DNA from: Pandoraea sp. ASV26
GTDB taxonomy: Bacteria > Pseudomonadota > Gammaproteobacteria > Burkholderiales > Burkholderiaceae
NCBI RefSeq assembly: GCF_016428915.1
Contig: NZ_JAELTP010000052.1
Location: 1 to 39,140, forward strand
Direction: 5' to 3'
DNA: 39,140 nucleotides
A model generated the notes under the pieces. The model made no database searches. It had not been told where the DNA came from and worked only from the letters and a program-made list of their open reading frames with translations. Shown piece after piece: positions 26,953-36,156 of the stretch; the first letter of the stretch is position 1, and every line of letters begins with the position of its first letter. The position numbers and the translations under genes are program-made.

Positions 26953-27924
26953 ATGGCCGTTTTCACTTCCGTCTCGCCCGAGCAGCTCCAGCAATGGCTG
27001 CAACGCTACGATTTGGGGAATGTTCTCGATTTTCGGGGTATCAGCTCCGGCATCGAAAACACCAACTACTTCCTGACGACCGAGCGCGGCGAGTTCGTAC
27101 TGACGCTGTTCGAGAAGCTCACGGCGACGCAGTTGCCGTTCTATCTCCAGTTGATGGGCCATCTCGCCCATCACGCCGTGCCGGTGCCCGATCCGGTTCC
27201 CGATCGCACGGGCGAAATTCTGAGCGAGTTGAACGGCAAGCCCACGACGATCGTCACCAAGCTGGCGGGACGCTCCGAACTGGCCCCCACGCCGCAGCAC
27301 TGCGCCCATGTCGGCGCCATGCTCGCACGCATGCATCTGGCCGGACGCGATTTCACGCTGGAGCAGGCCAACCTGCGCAGCCTGCCGTGGTGGCGCGAAG
27401 CGGCCCCGGAAGTCATGCCGTTCCTGAGCGATGCGGAGCGTGCGTTGCTGCAAAGCGAGATGGCGCATCAGGAAGCGTTTTTCGCTTCGAGCGACTACCG
27501 TGCCATGCAGGGTGGACCGTGCCACTGCGATCTGTTCCGCGACAACGTGTTGTTCGACAAGGCCGAAGACGGCTCGCCCCGTTTGGGCGGCTTCTTCGAT
27601 TTCTATTTCGCTGGTTGCGACAAATGGCTGTTCGATCTGGCCGTGACGGTCAACGACTGGTGTTGCGACCTGTCGAGCGGCGTGCTGGACGAGGCGCGCA
27701 CGCACGCCATGCTGCGCGCCTACGAGACCGTGCGCCCGCTCACGGACATCGAGGCGTCGCACTGGCGCGACATGCTTCGGGCGGGCGCGCTGCGCTTCTG
27801 GGTGTCGCGCCTGTATGATTTTCACTTGCCGCGAGCGGCCGAGATGCTCAAGCCGCACGATCCGGGGCATTTCGAACGAATCCTGCGCCAGCGCATCGAA
27901 GCCGTTTCCATTCCCTGGCTGTAA
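26953..27924 (+). CDS. thrB: Homoserine kinase, ThrB type II (APH/choline-kinase fold)
   Basis: The enzyme phosphorylates L-homoserine to O-phosphohomoserine, the penultimate step of threonine synthesis. This 323-residue form is not the GHMP-kinase ThrB of E. coli but the aminoglycoside-phosphotransferase-like type used by Pseudomonas and beta-proteobacteria. Evidence is the N-terminal [25 protein letters not shown] (nucleotide loop and Lys-replacing strand), the catalytic loop [12 protein letters not shown] (191-202) and the metal-binding GFFDFYFAG (D216). The ATG at 26953 ([12 protein letters not shown]) matches the family start; the frame opens earlier at 26860. It is followed after 31 bases by a BPSS1780-type membrane protein gene and preceded by DUF2782. 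Confidence 0.95.
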   Translation: MAVFTSVSPEQLQQWLQRYDLGNVLDFRGISSGIENTNYFLTTERGEFVLTLFEKLTATQLPFYLQLMGHLAHHAVPVPDPVPDRTGEILSELNGKPTTIVTKLAGRSELAPTPQHCAHVGAMLARMHLAGRDFTLEQANLRSLPWWREAAPEVMPFLSDAERALLQSEMAHQEAFFASSDYRAMQGGPCHCDLFRDNVLFDKAEDGSPRLGGFFDFYFAGCDKWLFDLAVTVNDWCCDLSSGVLDEARTHAMLRAYETVRPLTDIEASHWRDMLRAGALRFWVSRLYDFHLPRAAEMLKPHDPGHFERILRQRIEAVSIPWL

Positions 27925-27955
27925 CCTGACGTCCCATCGGAGTCATTCGAACCCT

Positions 27956-28765
27956 ATGCAATTGCTTGAAGTCCCGCCGAAAAGTGGCTATGTGTGGCTG
28001 CGCCAGGGCATCTGGCTGTTCCGCAAGAACCCGCTCGCCATTCTGACGCTGCTCTTCGCCTATTTGTTTGGCGTCATGCTGCTATCGATCCCGCCGGTCG
28101 TGGGTGCGTTTCTGCCGCTGCTGTTCATCCCCGGCCTGTCGGTCGGCTTCATGGCGGCGTGCCGCGACATCATCAAGAGCAAGCAGGTGTTGCCGAACGT
28201 GCTGCTCGACGGCTTTCGCGGTCATGGCAAGGGGGTCTCGCGCCGGCTGCTCATCCTTGGTGGCTATTACATTGTGGCGACGGCGGTCGTGTTCCTCTTC
28301 TCAGCCCTCTTCGACGGCGGCGATCTGCTCAACAAGATGCTCTTCGGCGGCCGCATCAGCGAAGAGTCGCTCGTGAACGGCTCGATGGGACAGGCGATGC
28401 TGGCGGCGGCCGTGGCCTATGTGCCGGTCGCGATGATGTTCTGGTTCGCACCGGTGCTCGTGGCCTGGCACGACGTTCCCCCCATCAAGGCGCTCTTTTT
28501 CAGTTGGACGGCCTGCGTGCGCAACTTGCGCGCCTTCGCCGTCTACGGGCTGTGCACGGCGTTCGTCGCCACGGTGCTGCCGATGATCGTGGCGCTCACG
28601 ATGGCTGCGATGGGCATCCTCCAATACGCGATGCTCGTGCTCATGCCGTACTCGATCCTGTTCGCGGCCGTGCTGTATTGCTCGTTCTACGCGAGCTATC
28701 GCGGCTGCTTTGGCGTGCAGGAGATCGGTGCCATCGATCCGAACGTTGCGCCGCCGGAGGCATAA
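27956..28765 (+). CDS. BPSS1780-family membrane protein
   Basis: A 269-residue integral membrane protein with about six TM segments. It starts MQLLEVPPKSGYVWLRQGIWLFRK, a characteristic opening of a Burkholderiales family named after BPSS1780. The motif WLRQGWxLFRKNP and the later VLVAWHDVPPIKALFFSW are conserved in the family as I recall. Function is unknown. It lies 31 bases after thrB with no terminator between, so it is probably cotranscribed. An upstream in-frame start at 27815 would overlap thrB and is unlikely. Confidence 0.85.
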   Translation: MQLLEVPPKSGYVWLRQGIWLFRKNPLAILTLLFAYLFGVMLLSIPPVVGAFLPLLFIPGLSVGFMAACRDIIKSKQVLPNVLLDGFRGHGKGVSRRLLILGGYYIVATAVVFLFSALFDGGDLLNKMLFGGRISEESLVNGSMGQAMLAAAVAYVPVAMMFWFAPVLVAWHDVPPIKALFFSWTACVRNLRAFAVYGLCTAFVATVLPMIVALTMAAMGILQYAMLVLMPYSILFAAVLYCSFYASYRGCFGVQEIGAIDPNVAPPEA

Positions 28766-28804
28766 GCGCAGACGCTGGCGCACCCCAGACATCGACAGGC
28801 AAAA

Positions 28805-28830
28805 CAAAGGGCACCCGCGGGTGCCCTTTG
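28805..28830. terminator. Bidirectional terminator between BPSS1780 and uvrD
   Basis: A 13-bp perfect inverted repeat, CAAAGGGCACCCG/CGGGTGCCCTTTG, between two convergent genes, 39 bases from one stop and 21 from the other. Flanking AAAACAAA gives the minus strand a U-rich end. Confidence 0.88.
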
Positions 28831-28851
28831 TCATTCGCGACGACTGCGTCG

Positions 28852-31173
28852 TTACTCGATCGGCTGAAGTTTCGCGACGGCCAGTGCGAGCCACTTCTCG
28901 CCATGACGACCGAACTTCACATGGGCCCGGGCTTCCTCCCCCGTTCCCTCCAGCCCGATGATCTTGCCCTCGCCGAATTTGGTGTGGAACACGCCCTGCC
29001 CCAGCTTGAAGCCCGTCTGCGAGGACCGCGAACGGTCGGCAAGCGCCTGCTCCGACTTGGTCGCCACCCACTCGTCCTGCTTCGGCGCGCTCGCCTGCCC
29101 ACGCGAGAACCAATCGCGTCCCCAAGCCGGCTCGGCCTGTGCCAGACGCGCGCCCGGTTGTGCACGCGGCGTGAGGAACTTCAACACCGCTTCGGGAATT
29201 TCCTCGAAGAAGCGCGAGCGCACGTTGTAGCGCGTCTGGCCGTGCAGCATGCGGCTTTGCGTGAACGAGAGATACAACCGCTCCTTGGCGCGCGTGATCG
29301 CCACATACATCAACCGGCGCTCCTCTTCGAGCCCATCCAGCTCGAGCGCACTGTTCTCATGCGGGAACAGCCCCTCTTCCAGACCGGTGACGAAGACTGC
29401 CGTGAATTCCAGGCCCTTGGCCGCGTGAACCGTCATCAGTTGCACGGCGTCCTGCCCCGCCTCGGCCTGATTGTCGCCGGCCTCGAGCGAGGCATGCGAC
29501 AGGAAGCCGGCGAGCGGCGTCATCTCCACCGGCGTGTCGGCGTCGACAACGCCGTCTGGCGAAGCCAGCACATCCGGGGCGCCCGGCAGCGCAGGGCGCA
29601 TGGCGACCAGACGCGCCGGCGCGTCGAGCCCGTAGCCTTCCTCGGCGATGAACGCCGTGGCCGCATGCACCAGTTCCTGCAAGTTCTCGATGCGATCCTG
29701 ACCTTCCTTCTCGGTCTGGTAGTGAGCGATCAGCCCGCTCGCGTCGATGACATGCGTGACGACCTCCGGCAGCGTAAGGCGCGACGTGTCCTGACGCATC
29801 TGCTCGATCATCCGAACGAATGCCGTCAGATTGGTGCCCGCCTTACCGGTCATGTACGGCACGGCGGCATACATCGAGCAGTTGTAGAGACGCGCCGCGT
29901 CGGCCAGTTGCTCCAGCGAACGTGCGCCGATCCCGCGCGTCGGGAAGTTGACAACCCGGACAAACGCCGTATCGTCGTTCGGATTCTCGATCAGACGCAG
30001 GTACGCGAGCGCATGCTTGACTTCCTGACGCTCGAAAAAGCGCAGGCCGCCGTACACGCGATACGCGATGCCAGCCCCCACCAGCGCATGCTCCATCACC
30101 CGCGACTGCGCGTTACTGCGATACAGAATGGCGATGTCCTGCCGCGACAGCCCCTGCGCGACGAGCGCCTTGATCTCTTCGACGAGCCAGCTCGCTTCCT
30201 GCAAGTCGGTCGCGGCCTCGTAGACGCGGATCAGTTCGCCATGCCCCGCATCGGTACGCAGATTCTTGCCCAAACGTCGCGCGTTATTCGAAATCAACGC
30301 GTTGGCGGCGTCGAGAATGTTGCCGTGCGAACGGTAGTTCTGCTCCAGCTTAATCATGTGCCGAACGCGGAATTCGCGCTCGAAGTCGGCCATATTGCCG
30401 ACGTTGGCACCACGAAACGCGTAGATGCTCTGATCGTCATCACCCACGGCGAATACCGCGGCGTTCGTTCCCGCGAGCATCTTGAGCCAGGCGTACTGGA
30501 GCTTGTTCGTATCCTGAAACTCGTCGACGAGAATGTGACGAAAGCGTGACTGGTAATGTACGCGCAGCGGTTCGTTGTGCTTGAGCAACTCGAAACAGCG
30601 CAGCAGCAGTTCCGCGAAATCGACCACGCCTTCGCGCTGGCACTGCTCCTGATAGGCTGCGTACAGTTCGACGAATTTCTGGTTGAAGGCGTCGTTGGCC
30701 TCGACCTCATGCGGGCGCAGGCCCTGCTCTTTGGCGTTATTGATGAAATACTGCAAATTCTTGGGCGGATACTTCTCATCGTCGACGTTCGCCGCCTTCA
30801 TCATCCGCTTGATGGCGGAGAGCTGGTCGGCCTGATCGAGGATCTGGAAACTCTGCGGCAGGCCGGCGTCGCGGAAATGCGCGCGCAGCATGCGGTTGCA
30901 CAGGCCGTGGAAGGTACCGATCCACATCGCGCGTGTGCTGATTGGCAGCATGGCGCCCAGACGGGCCTGCATTTCCTTGGCTGCCTTGTTGGTGAAGGTC
31001 ACCGCCAGAATCCCGGCCGGGCCCACGTGGCCTTGCTGGATCAGCCAGGCGATTCGCGTGGTCAGCACGCGTGTCTTGCCGGAACCTGCGCCCGCGAGAA
31101 TGAGGGCCGGCTCGTCCGGGAGAGTCACGGCGGCCAGTTGTTCGGGGTTCAGATTGGCGAGCAGATCGGGCAT
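28852..31173 (-). CDS. uvrD: DNA helicase II UvrD
   Basis: A superfamily 1A 3'-5' DNA helicase used in nucleotide excision and mismatch repair. The 773-residue protein (E. coli 720) shows the full motif set: Q motif region LNPEQLAAV, Walker A AGAGSGKTRVLTTRI (27-41), motif Ia VTFTNKAAKEM, Walker B ILVDEFQDTN, motif III VGDDDQSIYAFRGA, motif IV LEQNYRSHGNIL, motif V LMTVHAAKGLEF and motif VI EERRLMYVAITRAKERLY. The C-terminal ~45 residues (VFHTKFGEGKIIGLEGTG) form the Tudor-like domain that binds RNA polymerase in UvrD/PcrA. The ATG at 31173 is at the expected family start. It is divergent from valS. Confidence 0.96.
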   Translation of the reverse strand: MPDLLANLNPEQLAAVTLPDEPALILAGAGSGKTRVLTTRIAWLIQQGHVGPAGILAVTFTNKAAKEMQARLGAMLPISTRAMWIGTFHGLCNRMLRAHFRDAGLPQSFQILDQADQLSAIKRMMKAANVDDEKYPPKNLQYFINNAKEQGLRPHEVEANDAFNQKFVELYAAYQEQCQREGVVDFAELLLRCFELLKHNEPLRVHYQSRFRHILVDEFQDTNKLQYAWLKMLAGTNAAVFAVGDDDQSIYAFRGANVGNMADFEREFRVRHMIKLEQNYRSHGNILDAANALISNNARRLGKNLRTDAGHGELIRVYEAATDLQEASWLVEEIKALVAQGLSRQDIAILYRSNAQSRVMEHALVGAGIAYRVYGGLRFFERQEVKHALAYLRLIENPNDDTAFVRVVNFPTRGIGARSLEQLADAARLYNCSMYAAVPYMTGKAGTNLTAFVRMIEQMRQDTSRLTLPEVVTHVIDASGLIAHYQTEKEGQDRIENLQELVHAATAFIAEEGYGLDAPARLVAMRPALPGAPDVLASPDGVVDADTPVEMTPLAGFLSHASLEAGDNQAEAGQDAVQLMTVHAAKGLEFTAVFVTGLEEGLFPHENSALELDGLEEERRLMYVAITRAKERLYLSFTQSRMLHGQTRYNVRSRFFEEIPEAVLKFLTPRAQPGARLAQAEPAWGRDWFSRGQASAPKQDEWVATKSEQALADRSRSSQTGFKLGQGVFHTKFGEGKIIGLEGTGEEARAHVKFGRHGEKWLALAVAKLQPIE

Positions 31174-31201
31174 GTCGGGAGGGAATTTCGAGTGAAGCCC
31201 G

Positions 31202-31207
31202 ATTATA
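31202..31207 (-). promoter_or_regulatory. -10 box for uvrD
   Basis: A perfect TATAAT on the minus strand, 28 bases upstream of the uvrD ATG and back to back with the valS -10 box. No -35 is obvious. I see no LexA operator (CTG-N10-CAG) in this 110-base region. Confidence 0.5.
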
Positions 31208-31243
31208 AATCCTGCTGCGGCGCGGAAACGGCACCGAATCTTT

Positions 31244-31249
31244 TATAAT
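31244..31249 (+). promoter_or_regulatory. -10 box for valS-galU
   Basis: A perfect TATAAT, 34 bases upstream of the valS ATG, in the short divergent region with uvrD. A -35 at normal spacing is not recognisable. Confidence 0.5.
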
Positions 31250-31283
31250 TCAGGGTTTCACGCATTACACGGTCCATCAATCC

Positions 31284-34145
31284 ATGAGCGACAGCGACAA
31301 TACGCTTGCCAAGAGCTTCGAGCCGCAGGACGTCGAAGCCCACTGGGGCCCCGAATGGGAGCGCCGCGGCTATGCCCGGCCGACTTTCGACGACGCCCGC
31401 GAAGATTTCAGCATCCAGTTGCCGCCGCCGAATGTTACCGGCACGCTGCACATGGGTCACGCGTTCAACCAGACGATCATGGATGGCCTCACCCGCTATC
31501 ACCGCATGAAAGGCGCCAACACCCTCTGGGTGCCGGGCACCGACCATGCGGGCATCGCCACGCAGATCGTCGTCGAACGCCAGCTCGACGCGCAGAAAGT
31601 CTCGCGCCATGACCTCGGCCGCGAGAAGTTCGTCGAGCGCGTGTGGGACTGGAAGGAAGAGTCGGGCAGCACGATCACGCGCCAGGTGCGCCGCCTGGGC
31701 GCCTCCATCGACTGGAGCCGCGAATACTTCACGATGGACGACAAGATGTCGCGTGCCGTGCGCGACGTGTTCGTCACGCTGTACGAGCAAGGGCTGATCT
31801 ATCGCGGCAAGCGTCTCGTGAACTGGGAATCGACCCTGCTCACCGCCGTGTCCGATCTGGAAGTGGTCAGCGAGGAAGAAGAAGGCTCGCTGTGGCACAT
31901 CCGTTACCCGCTGGCCGACGGCTCGGGTTCGCTCACGGTTGCCACCACGCGTCCGGAGACGATGCTCGGCGACGTGGCGCTGATGGTCCATCCGGAAGAC
32001 GAGCGCTACAAGCACCTGATCGGCCAGATGGCCAAGCTGCCGCTGTCCGATCGCGAAATCCCGATCATCGCCGACGATTACGTCGATCGCGAATTCGGCA
32101 CGGGCGTGGTGAAAGTCACCCCGGCGCACGACTTCAACGATTACGCCGTGGGCCAGCGCCATAACCTGCCGCAGATCAACATTCTCACGCTCGACGCCAA
32201 GATCAACGAGAACGCCCCGGAAAAGTACCGTGGACTGGATCGTTTCGACGCGCGCAAGCAGATCGTGGCCGACCTCGACGCTCAGGGCCTGCTCGAATCG
32301 GTCAAGCCGCACAAGCTGATGGTGCCGCGCAGCGATCGCACGGGCACGGTCATCGAGCCGATGCTCACCGACCAGTGGTTCGTTGCGATGAGCAAACCCG
32401 CACCGGAAGGGACGTTTCATCCGGGCAAGTCGATCACCGAAACCGCGCTCGATGTCGTGCGCAGCGGCGAGATCAAGTTCGTGCCGGAAAACTGGACGAC
32501 GACCTACAACCAGTGGCTCGAGAACATTCAGGACTGGTGTATCTCGCGTCAACTCTGGTGGGGCCACCAGATTCCCGCGTGGTACGACGATGCGGGAAAT
32601 GTGTACGTCGCCCGCACGGAAGAGGAAGCCACCGAGAAGGCCCGCGCAAAGGGCTACACCGGCGCGCTCAAGCGCGACGAAGACGTGCTCGACACGTGGT
32701 TCTCGTCGGCACTGGTGCCGTTCTCGTCGCTCGGCTGGCCGCAAGAGACGCCCGAACTGAAGCATTTCCTGCCGTCGTCGGTGCTTGTGACCGGCTTCGA
32801 CATCATCTTCTTCTGGGTGGCGCGCATGGTCATGATGACCACGCACTTCACCGGCAAGGTACCGTTCAAGACCGTGTATGTGCACGGCCTCGTGCGCGAC
32901 GCCGAAGGCCAGAAGATGTCCAAGTCGAAGGGCAACACACTCGATCCGATCGACATCGTCGACGGCGTGTCGCTCGACGCCCTGCTCGCCAAACGCACGA
33001 CGGGTCTGATGAACCCGAAGCAAGCGGCGAGCATCGAGAAGAAGACGCGCAAGGAATTCCCGGAGGGCATCGCGCCGTTCGGCACCGACGCGCTGCGCTT
33101 CACGTTCGCGTCGATGGCCACGCTTGGGCGCAACATCAACTTCGACCTCGCGCGCTGCGAAGGCTATCGCAACTTCTGCAACAAGCTGTGGAACGCCACG
33201 CGCTTCGTGCTGATGAACTGCGAAGGTCAGGACTGCGGCATGGCGCCGTGCGTGGGTGATTGCGGCCCTGACGGCCAACTGGACTTCTCACGCGCCGACC
33301 GCTGGATCGTGTCGCTGTTGCAGCGCGCGGAAGCCGACGTTGCGAAGGGCTTTGCGGACTATCGCTTCGACAACATCGCCAGCACGATCTACAAGTTCGT
33401 GTGGGACGAGTACTGCGACTGGTACGTCGAACTGGCCAAGTGGCAGATTCAGAACGGCACCCCGGCGCAACAGCGCGCCACGCGCCGCACGCTGCTGCGC
33501 GTGCTGGAAACGGTGCTGCGTCTGGCTCACCCGATCATTCCGTTCATCACTGAAGCCCTGTGGCAGAAGGTGGCACCGTTGGCCGGCCGCTATCCGGCAG
33601 ACAAGGCCCCGGGCGAAGCCAGTATCATGGTGCAACCGTACCCGGTGGCGGACGCGAGCAAGATCGACGAAGGCGATGAAGCCTGGATGCAACAATTGAA
33701 GACTGCCGTCGACGCGTGCCGTAACCTGCGCGGCGAGATGAACCTGTCGCCGGCCCTGCGCGTGCCGCTGCTGGTCGCAGGCGATGTGGAATTCCTCACG
33801 TCGATCGCTCCGTATCTGCAAACGCTGGCAAAGCTCTCCGAGGTGCAGGTGCTGGCCGACGAAGCCACGCTCGACGCGCAGGCTGCCGGCGCACCGCTCG
33901 CCGTGGTGGGTGCGAATAAACTGGCATTGAAGGTAGAGATCGATGTCGCCGCAGAGCGTGAGCGCCTCGGCAAGGAAGTCAAACGTCTCGAAGGCGAGAT
34001 CGCGAAATGCCACGGCAAGCTCTCCAACGAGAGCTTTGTGGCACGTGCGCCCGCCAACGTCGTGGAACTCGAAAAGCAGCGATTGGTCGACTTTGAAGCC
34101 ACCGTCGGTAAATTGCAGGCTCAACTTGCCCGCCTGCCGGCCTGA
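31284..34145 (+). CDS. valS: Valyl-tRNA synthetase
   Basis: ValRS charges tRNA-Val and edits misactivated threonine. The 953-residue protein (E. coli 951) has the class I signatures HMGH (56-59, in [12 protein letters not shown]) and KMSKS (544-548, in [14 protein letters not shown]). Between them is the CP1 editing domain with [14 protein letters not shown] and [16 protein letters not shown]. The anticodon-binding helical domain follows, and a C-terminal coiled coil of about 65 residues ([20 protein letters not shown] onward) is typical of ValRS. The ATG at 31284 lacks a strong ribosome binding site but matches the family start. galU begins 29 bases after its stop, so they are probably cotranscribed. 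Confidence 0.97.
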   Translation: MSDSDNTLAKSFEPQDVEAHWGPEWERRGYARPTFDDAREDFSIQLPPPNVTGTLHMGHAFNQTIMDGLTRYHRMKGANTLWVPGTDHAGIATQIVVERQLDAQKVSRHDLGREKFVERVWDWKEESGSTITRQVRRLGASIDWSREYFTMDDKMSRAVRDVFVTLYEQGLIYRGKRLVNWESTLLTAVSDLEVVSEEEEGSLWHIRYPLADGSGSLTVATTRPETMLGDVALMVHPEDERYKHLIGQMAKLPLSDREIPIIADDYVDREFGTGVVKVTPAHDFNDYAVGQRHNLPQINILTLDAKINENAPEKYRGLDRFDARKQIVADLDAQGLLESVKPHKLMVPRSDRTGTVIEPMLTDQWFVAMSKPAPEGTFHPGKSITETALDVVRSGEIKFVPENWTTTYNQWLENIQDWCISRQLWWGHQIPAWYDDAGNVYVARTEEEATEKARAKGYTGALKRDEDVLDTWFSSALVPFSSLGWPQETPELKHFLPSSVLVTGFDIIFFWVARMVMMTTHFTGKVPFKTVYVHGLVRDAEGQKMSKSKGNTLDPIDIVDGVSLDALLAKRTTGLMNPKQAASIEKKTRKEFPEGIAPFGTDALRFTFASMATLGRNINFDLARCEGYRNFCNKLWNATRFVLMNCEGQDCGMAPCVGDCGPDGQLDFSRADRWIVSLLQRAEADVAKGFADYRFDNIASTIYKFVWDEYCDWYVELAKWQIQNGTPAQQRATRRTLLRVLETVLRLAHPIIPFITEALWQKVAPLAGRYPADKAPGEASIMVQPYPVADASKIDEGDEAWMQQLKTAVDACRNLRGEMNLSPALRVPLLVAGDVEFLTSIAPYLQTLAKLSEVQVLADEATLDAQAAGAPLAVVGANKLALKVEIDVAAERERLGKEVKRLEGEIAKCHGKLSNESFVARAPANVVELEKQRLVDFEATVGKLQAQLARLPA

Positions 34146-34174
34146 GACGCTCGACATCCATCAGGGAGATACCA

Positions 34175-35059
34175 ATGAAAACCGTTGTGACCAAAGCCGT
34201 GTTCCCCGTTGCGGGCCTCGGCACCCGCTTCCTCCCCGCGACCAAGGCCAGCCCGAAGGAAATGCTGCCCATCGTCGATAAGCCGCTGATTCAGTACGCG
34301 GTGGAAGAAGCGGCGGCCGCCGGCATTACGGAGATGATCTTCGTGACGGGCCGCAACAAGCGCGCCATTGAAGATCACTTCGACACGGCCTTCGAACTCG
34401 AGGCGGAACTCGAGGCCAAGAACAAGCAGGCACTGCTCGACGTCGTGCACTCGATCAAGCCGCCGCACATCGACTGCTTCTACGTGCGTCAGCCCAAGGC
34501 ACTGGGTCTGGGGCACGCCGTGCTGTGCGCGGAAAAGCTCGTGGGCGATGAGCCGTTCGCGGTCATTCTCGCCGACGACTTGCTCGACGGCGAACCGCCG
34601 GTGCTCAAGCAGATGGTCGATCTGTACAACCAGTATCACAACTCGATCATCGGCGTGGAAGAGATCCCCATCGAGCAGAGCCGTTCGTACGGGATTGTCG
34701 CGGGCAACGAGTGGGGCGAGAAGGATATCGTCAAGCTCACGCATATCGTCGAGAAGCCCGCGCCGGAAGATGCCCCGTCGAATCTGGGGGTCGTTGGCCG
34801 CTATGTGCTGCGTCCGCGCATTTTCGATTGCATCCGCGAGATCGATCCGGGCTCAGGTGGCGAGATCCAGTTGACCGACGCCATCCAGAAGCTGATGCAG
34901 GATGAGGTGGTTCTGGCGTATCGCTACAAGGGCAAGCGCTTTGATTGCGGCAGCAAGCTCGGCTATCTCAAGGCGACGGTGGAGTTTGCGCTGCGTCACC
35001 CGGAGCTGAAGGACGCGTTTCGCGAGTACCTGCGCGAGTCGCACGGCGATCTGGTGTAA
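34175..35059 (+). CDS. galU: UTP-glucose-1-phosphate uridylyltransferase GalU
   Basis: GalU makes UDP-glucose from UTP and glucose-1-phosphate, for LPS, capsule and exopolysaccharide. The 294-residue protein (E. coli 302) has the nucleotidyltransferase loop [20 protein letters not shown] (14-33), [20 protein letters not shown], the metal-site [10 protein letters not shown] and [13 protein letters not shown]. The sugar-binding part [13 protein letters not shown] follows. The ATG at 34175 has a strong ribosome binding site (AGGGAGA, 6 bases upstream). It follows valS closely and is ended by a terminator. Confidence 0.97.
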   Translation: MKTVVTKAVFPVAGLGTRFLPATKASPKEMLPIVDKPLIQYAVEEAAAAGITEMIFVTGRNKRAIEDHFDTAFELEAELEAKNKQALLDVVHSIKPPHIDCFYVRQPKALGLGHAVLCAEKLVGDEPFAVILADDLLDGEPPVLKQMVDLYNQYHNSIIGVEEIPIEQSRSYGIVAGNEWGEKDIVKLTHIVEKPAPEDAPSNLGVVGRYVLRPRIFDCIREIDPGSGGEIQLTDAIQKLMQDEVVLAYRYKGKRFDCGSKLGYLKATVEFALRHPELKDAFREYLRESHGDLV

Positions 35060-35090
35060 GCGTCGGATACCGACGCGGTCGCGCCAAAGA

Positions 35091-35121
35091 AAAAGCCGAC
35101 GGCATGTCCGTCGGCTTTTTT
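35091..35121. terminator. Bidirectional terminator between galU and the TusA-like gene
   Basis: Stem GCCGACGG/CCGTCGGC with loop CATGT (35095-35115), flanked by AAAA on the left and TTTTTT on the right. It serves galU on the plus strand and the TusA-like gene on the minus strand. Confidence 0.93.
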
Positions 35122-35155
35122 ACGCCCACGCGCGGCAACGCGCGATAACGCGCGA

Positions 35156-35383
35156 TCAGCGGCGGCGCATCAGGAAGTGGAATGTCTTGCCGTCTTCGCG
35201 CGACTCGATGAGTTCGTTGCCGGTCTGCTTGGCAAACGCGCTGAAGTCACGCGCCGAACCCGGATCGGTCGCGATGATGTGCAGCACTTCGCCGCTCTGC
35301 ATGTCGGCCAGCGCCTTCTTGGCGCGCAGGATCGGCAGCGGACAGTTCAGACCGCTCGCGTCGACTTCTTTCTGAAATTCCAT
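35156..35383 (-). CDS. TusA/SirA-family sulfur carrier-like protein
   Basis: A 75-residue protein of the TusA family. It has the defining CPLP motif (ASGLNCPLPILRAKKALADM) with the persulfide-carrying cysteine and the following EVLHIIATDPGSARDFSAFA. Members pass sulfur in tRNA 2-thiouridine synthesis, molybdenum cofactor synthesis or sulfur oxidation; which applies here cannot be told. The ATG at 35383 is preferred because AGAGGG lies about eight bases upstream. An ATG two codons earlier (35389) is too close to that site. The Nudix gene is 98 bases upstream on the same strand. Confidence 0.92.
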   Translation of the reverse strand: MEFQKEVDASGLNCPLPILRAKKALADMQSGEVLHIIATDPGSARDFSAFAKQTGNELIESREDGKTFHFLMRRR

Positions 35384-35481
35384 GTTCATGTCCCTCTTAT
35401 AAGTCTTGTCAGTCTCGTTCGAATCTTGTGCCGGGTTCGCCCTGCAAACCGCGATTCTACCGTAGTCGTCGCCCCGCCCCG

Positions 35482-36012
35482 TCAGCCGGCAATCGACAGC
35501 CTTGCCGAATCGACGTATTCGACCGGCAGATTGCGCCGCCGCAGCCACTCCGCTACTGCGTGTCCGGTGCCTGCACGCCACGGGCGCACCCGCTCCGGCG
35601 GCACCAGCCGGAACTCGGCCAGTTCTTCCGAGAGACGGATATCGCCGTCGCAGACCGCGTGATACGCAATGATCAGCTCGTTCTTGCGCATGAATTCGTA
35701 GACGCCGAGCAGCGAAATCGCGTCGGTCTCCAGATTGGTCTCTTCTTTGATCTCGCGTCGCACGCCGTCTTCGGGCGTTTCGTCGCGCTCCAGAAAACCG
35801 GTGATGAGCGCAAACATGCCCTCGGTCCACGCGGCATTACGCGCCAGCAGGATCTGACCACGATACTCCACGAGGCCGGCCACGACCGGCAGCGGATTGT
35901 CCCAGTGGACGAAACCGCACGCCGAATCGGGACAAGCGCGGCGAATACGCCCGGCGACCTCGCGCGAGTCGAGTGAGGAGGCACAGCGGGGACAGAAGAT
36001 GAGTTCGTTCAT
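35482..36012 (-). CDS. Nudix hydrolase with N-terminal zinc ribbon
   Basis: A 176-residue protein with a probable zinc ribbon at the start (C7, C10, C27, C32) and a Nudix fold. The Nudix box is G72-FLERD-E-TPEDGVR-REIKEE-TNLE, which keeps the REUxEE metal-binding core but has Asn where Gly is usual. Nudix enzymes cleave nucleoside diphosphates linked to another group. The zinc ribbon plus Nudix layout resembles NudC (NAD and NAD-capped RNA), but the NudC SQPWPFPxS signature is missing and the protein is shorter than E. coli NudC (257), so I do not assign it. The ATG at 36012 has no clear ribosome binding site. It is divergent from the ClC gene. Confidence 0.9.
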   Translation of the reverse strand: MNELIFCPRCASSLDSREVAGRIRRACPDSACGFVHWDNPLPVVAGLVEYRGQILLARNAAWTEGMFALITGFLERDETPEDGVRREIKEETNLETDAISLLGVYEFMRKNELIIAYHAVCDGDIRLSEELAEFRLVPPERVRPWRAGTGHAVAEWLRRRNLPVEYVDSARLSIAG

Positions 36013-36116
36013 GATCGTTTTTCGGCGAATTGGAATATCTTAAATGAACTCATGACGCGCTGCACATTCGGAAGATTCCGAGACGTCTGCGGACCAAACC
36101 CATGAGGGCCGGGGCG

Positions 36117-36122
36117 TATAAT
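36117..36122 (+). promoter_or_regulatory. -10 box for the ClC transporter gene
   Basis: A perfect TATAAT, 34 bases upstream of the GTG start, preceded by a G-rich stretch (GGGCCGGGGCG) and without a clear -35. Confidence 0.45.
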
Positions 36123-36156
36123 CGGTCAACGTCTTTCCCTCTTCGCCCACGACAAA

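Noticed and set aside
27994-30549. An 851-codon open frame crossing BPSS1780, its terminator and uvrD antisense
   Set aside because: It runs through a strong intrinsic terminator and two well-supported genes, and the product is unlike any protein I know.
31203-33278. A 691-codon open frame antisense to valS
   Set aside because: It is a shadow of the valS coding sequence with Arg/His-rich composition and no motifs.
35482-36012. Naming the Nudix protein NudC
   Set aside because: It has a zinc ribbon and Nudix box, but the SQPWPFPxS signature is absent and the protein is about 80 residues short.
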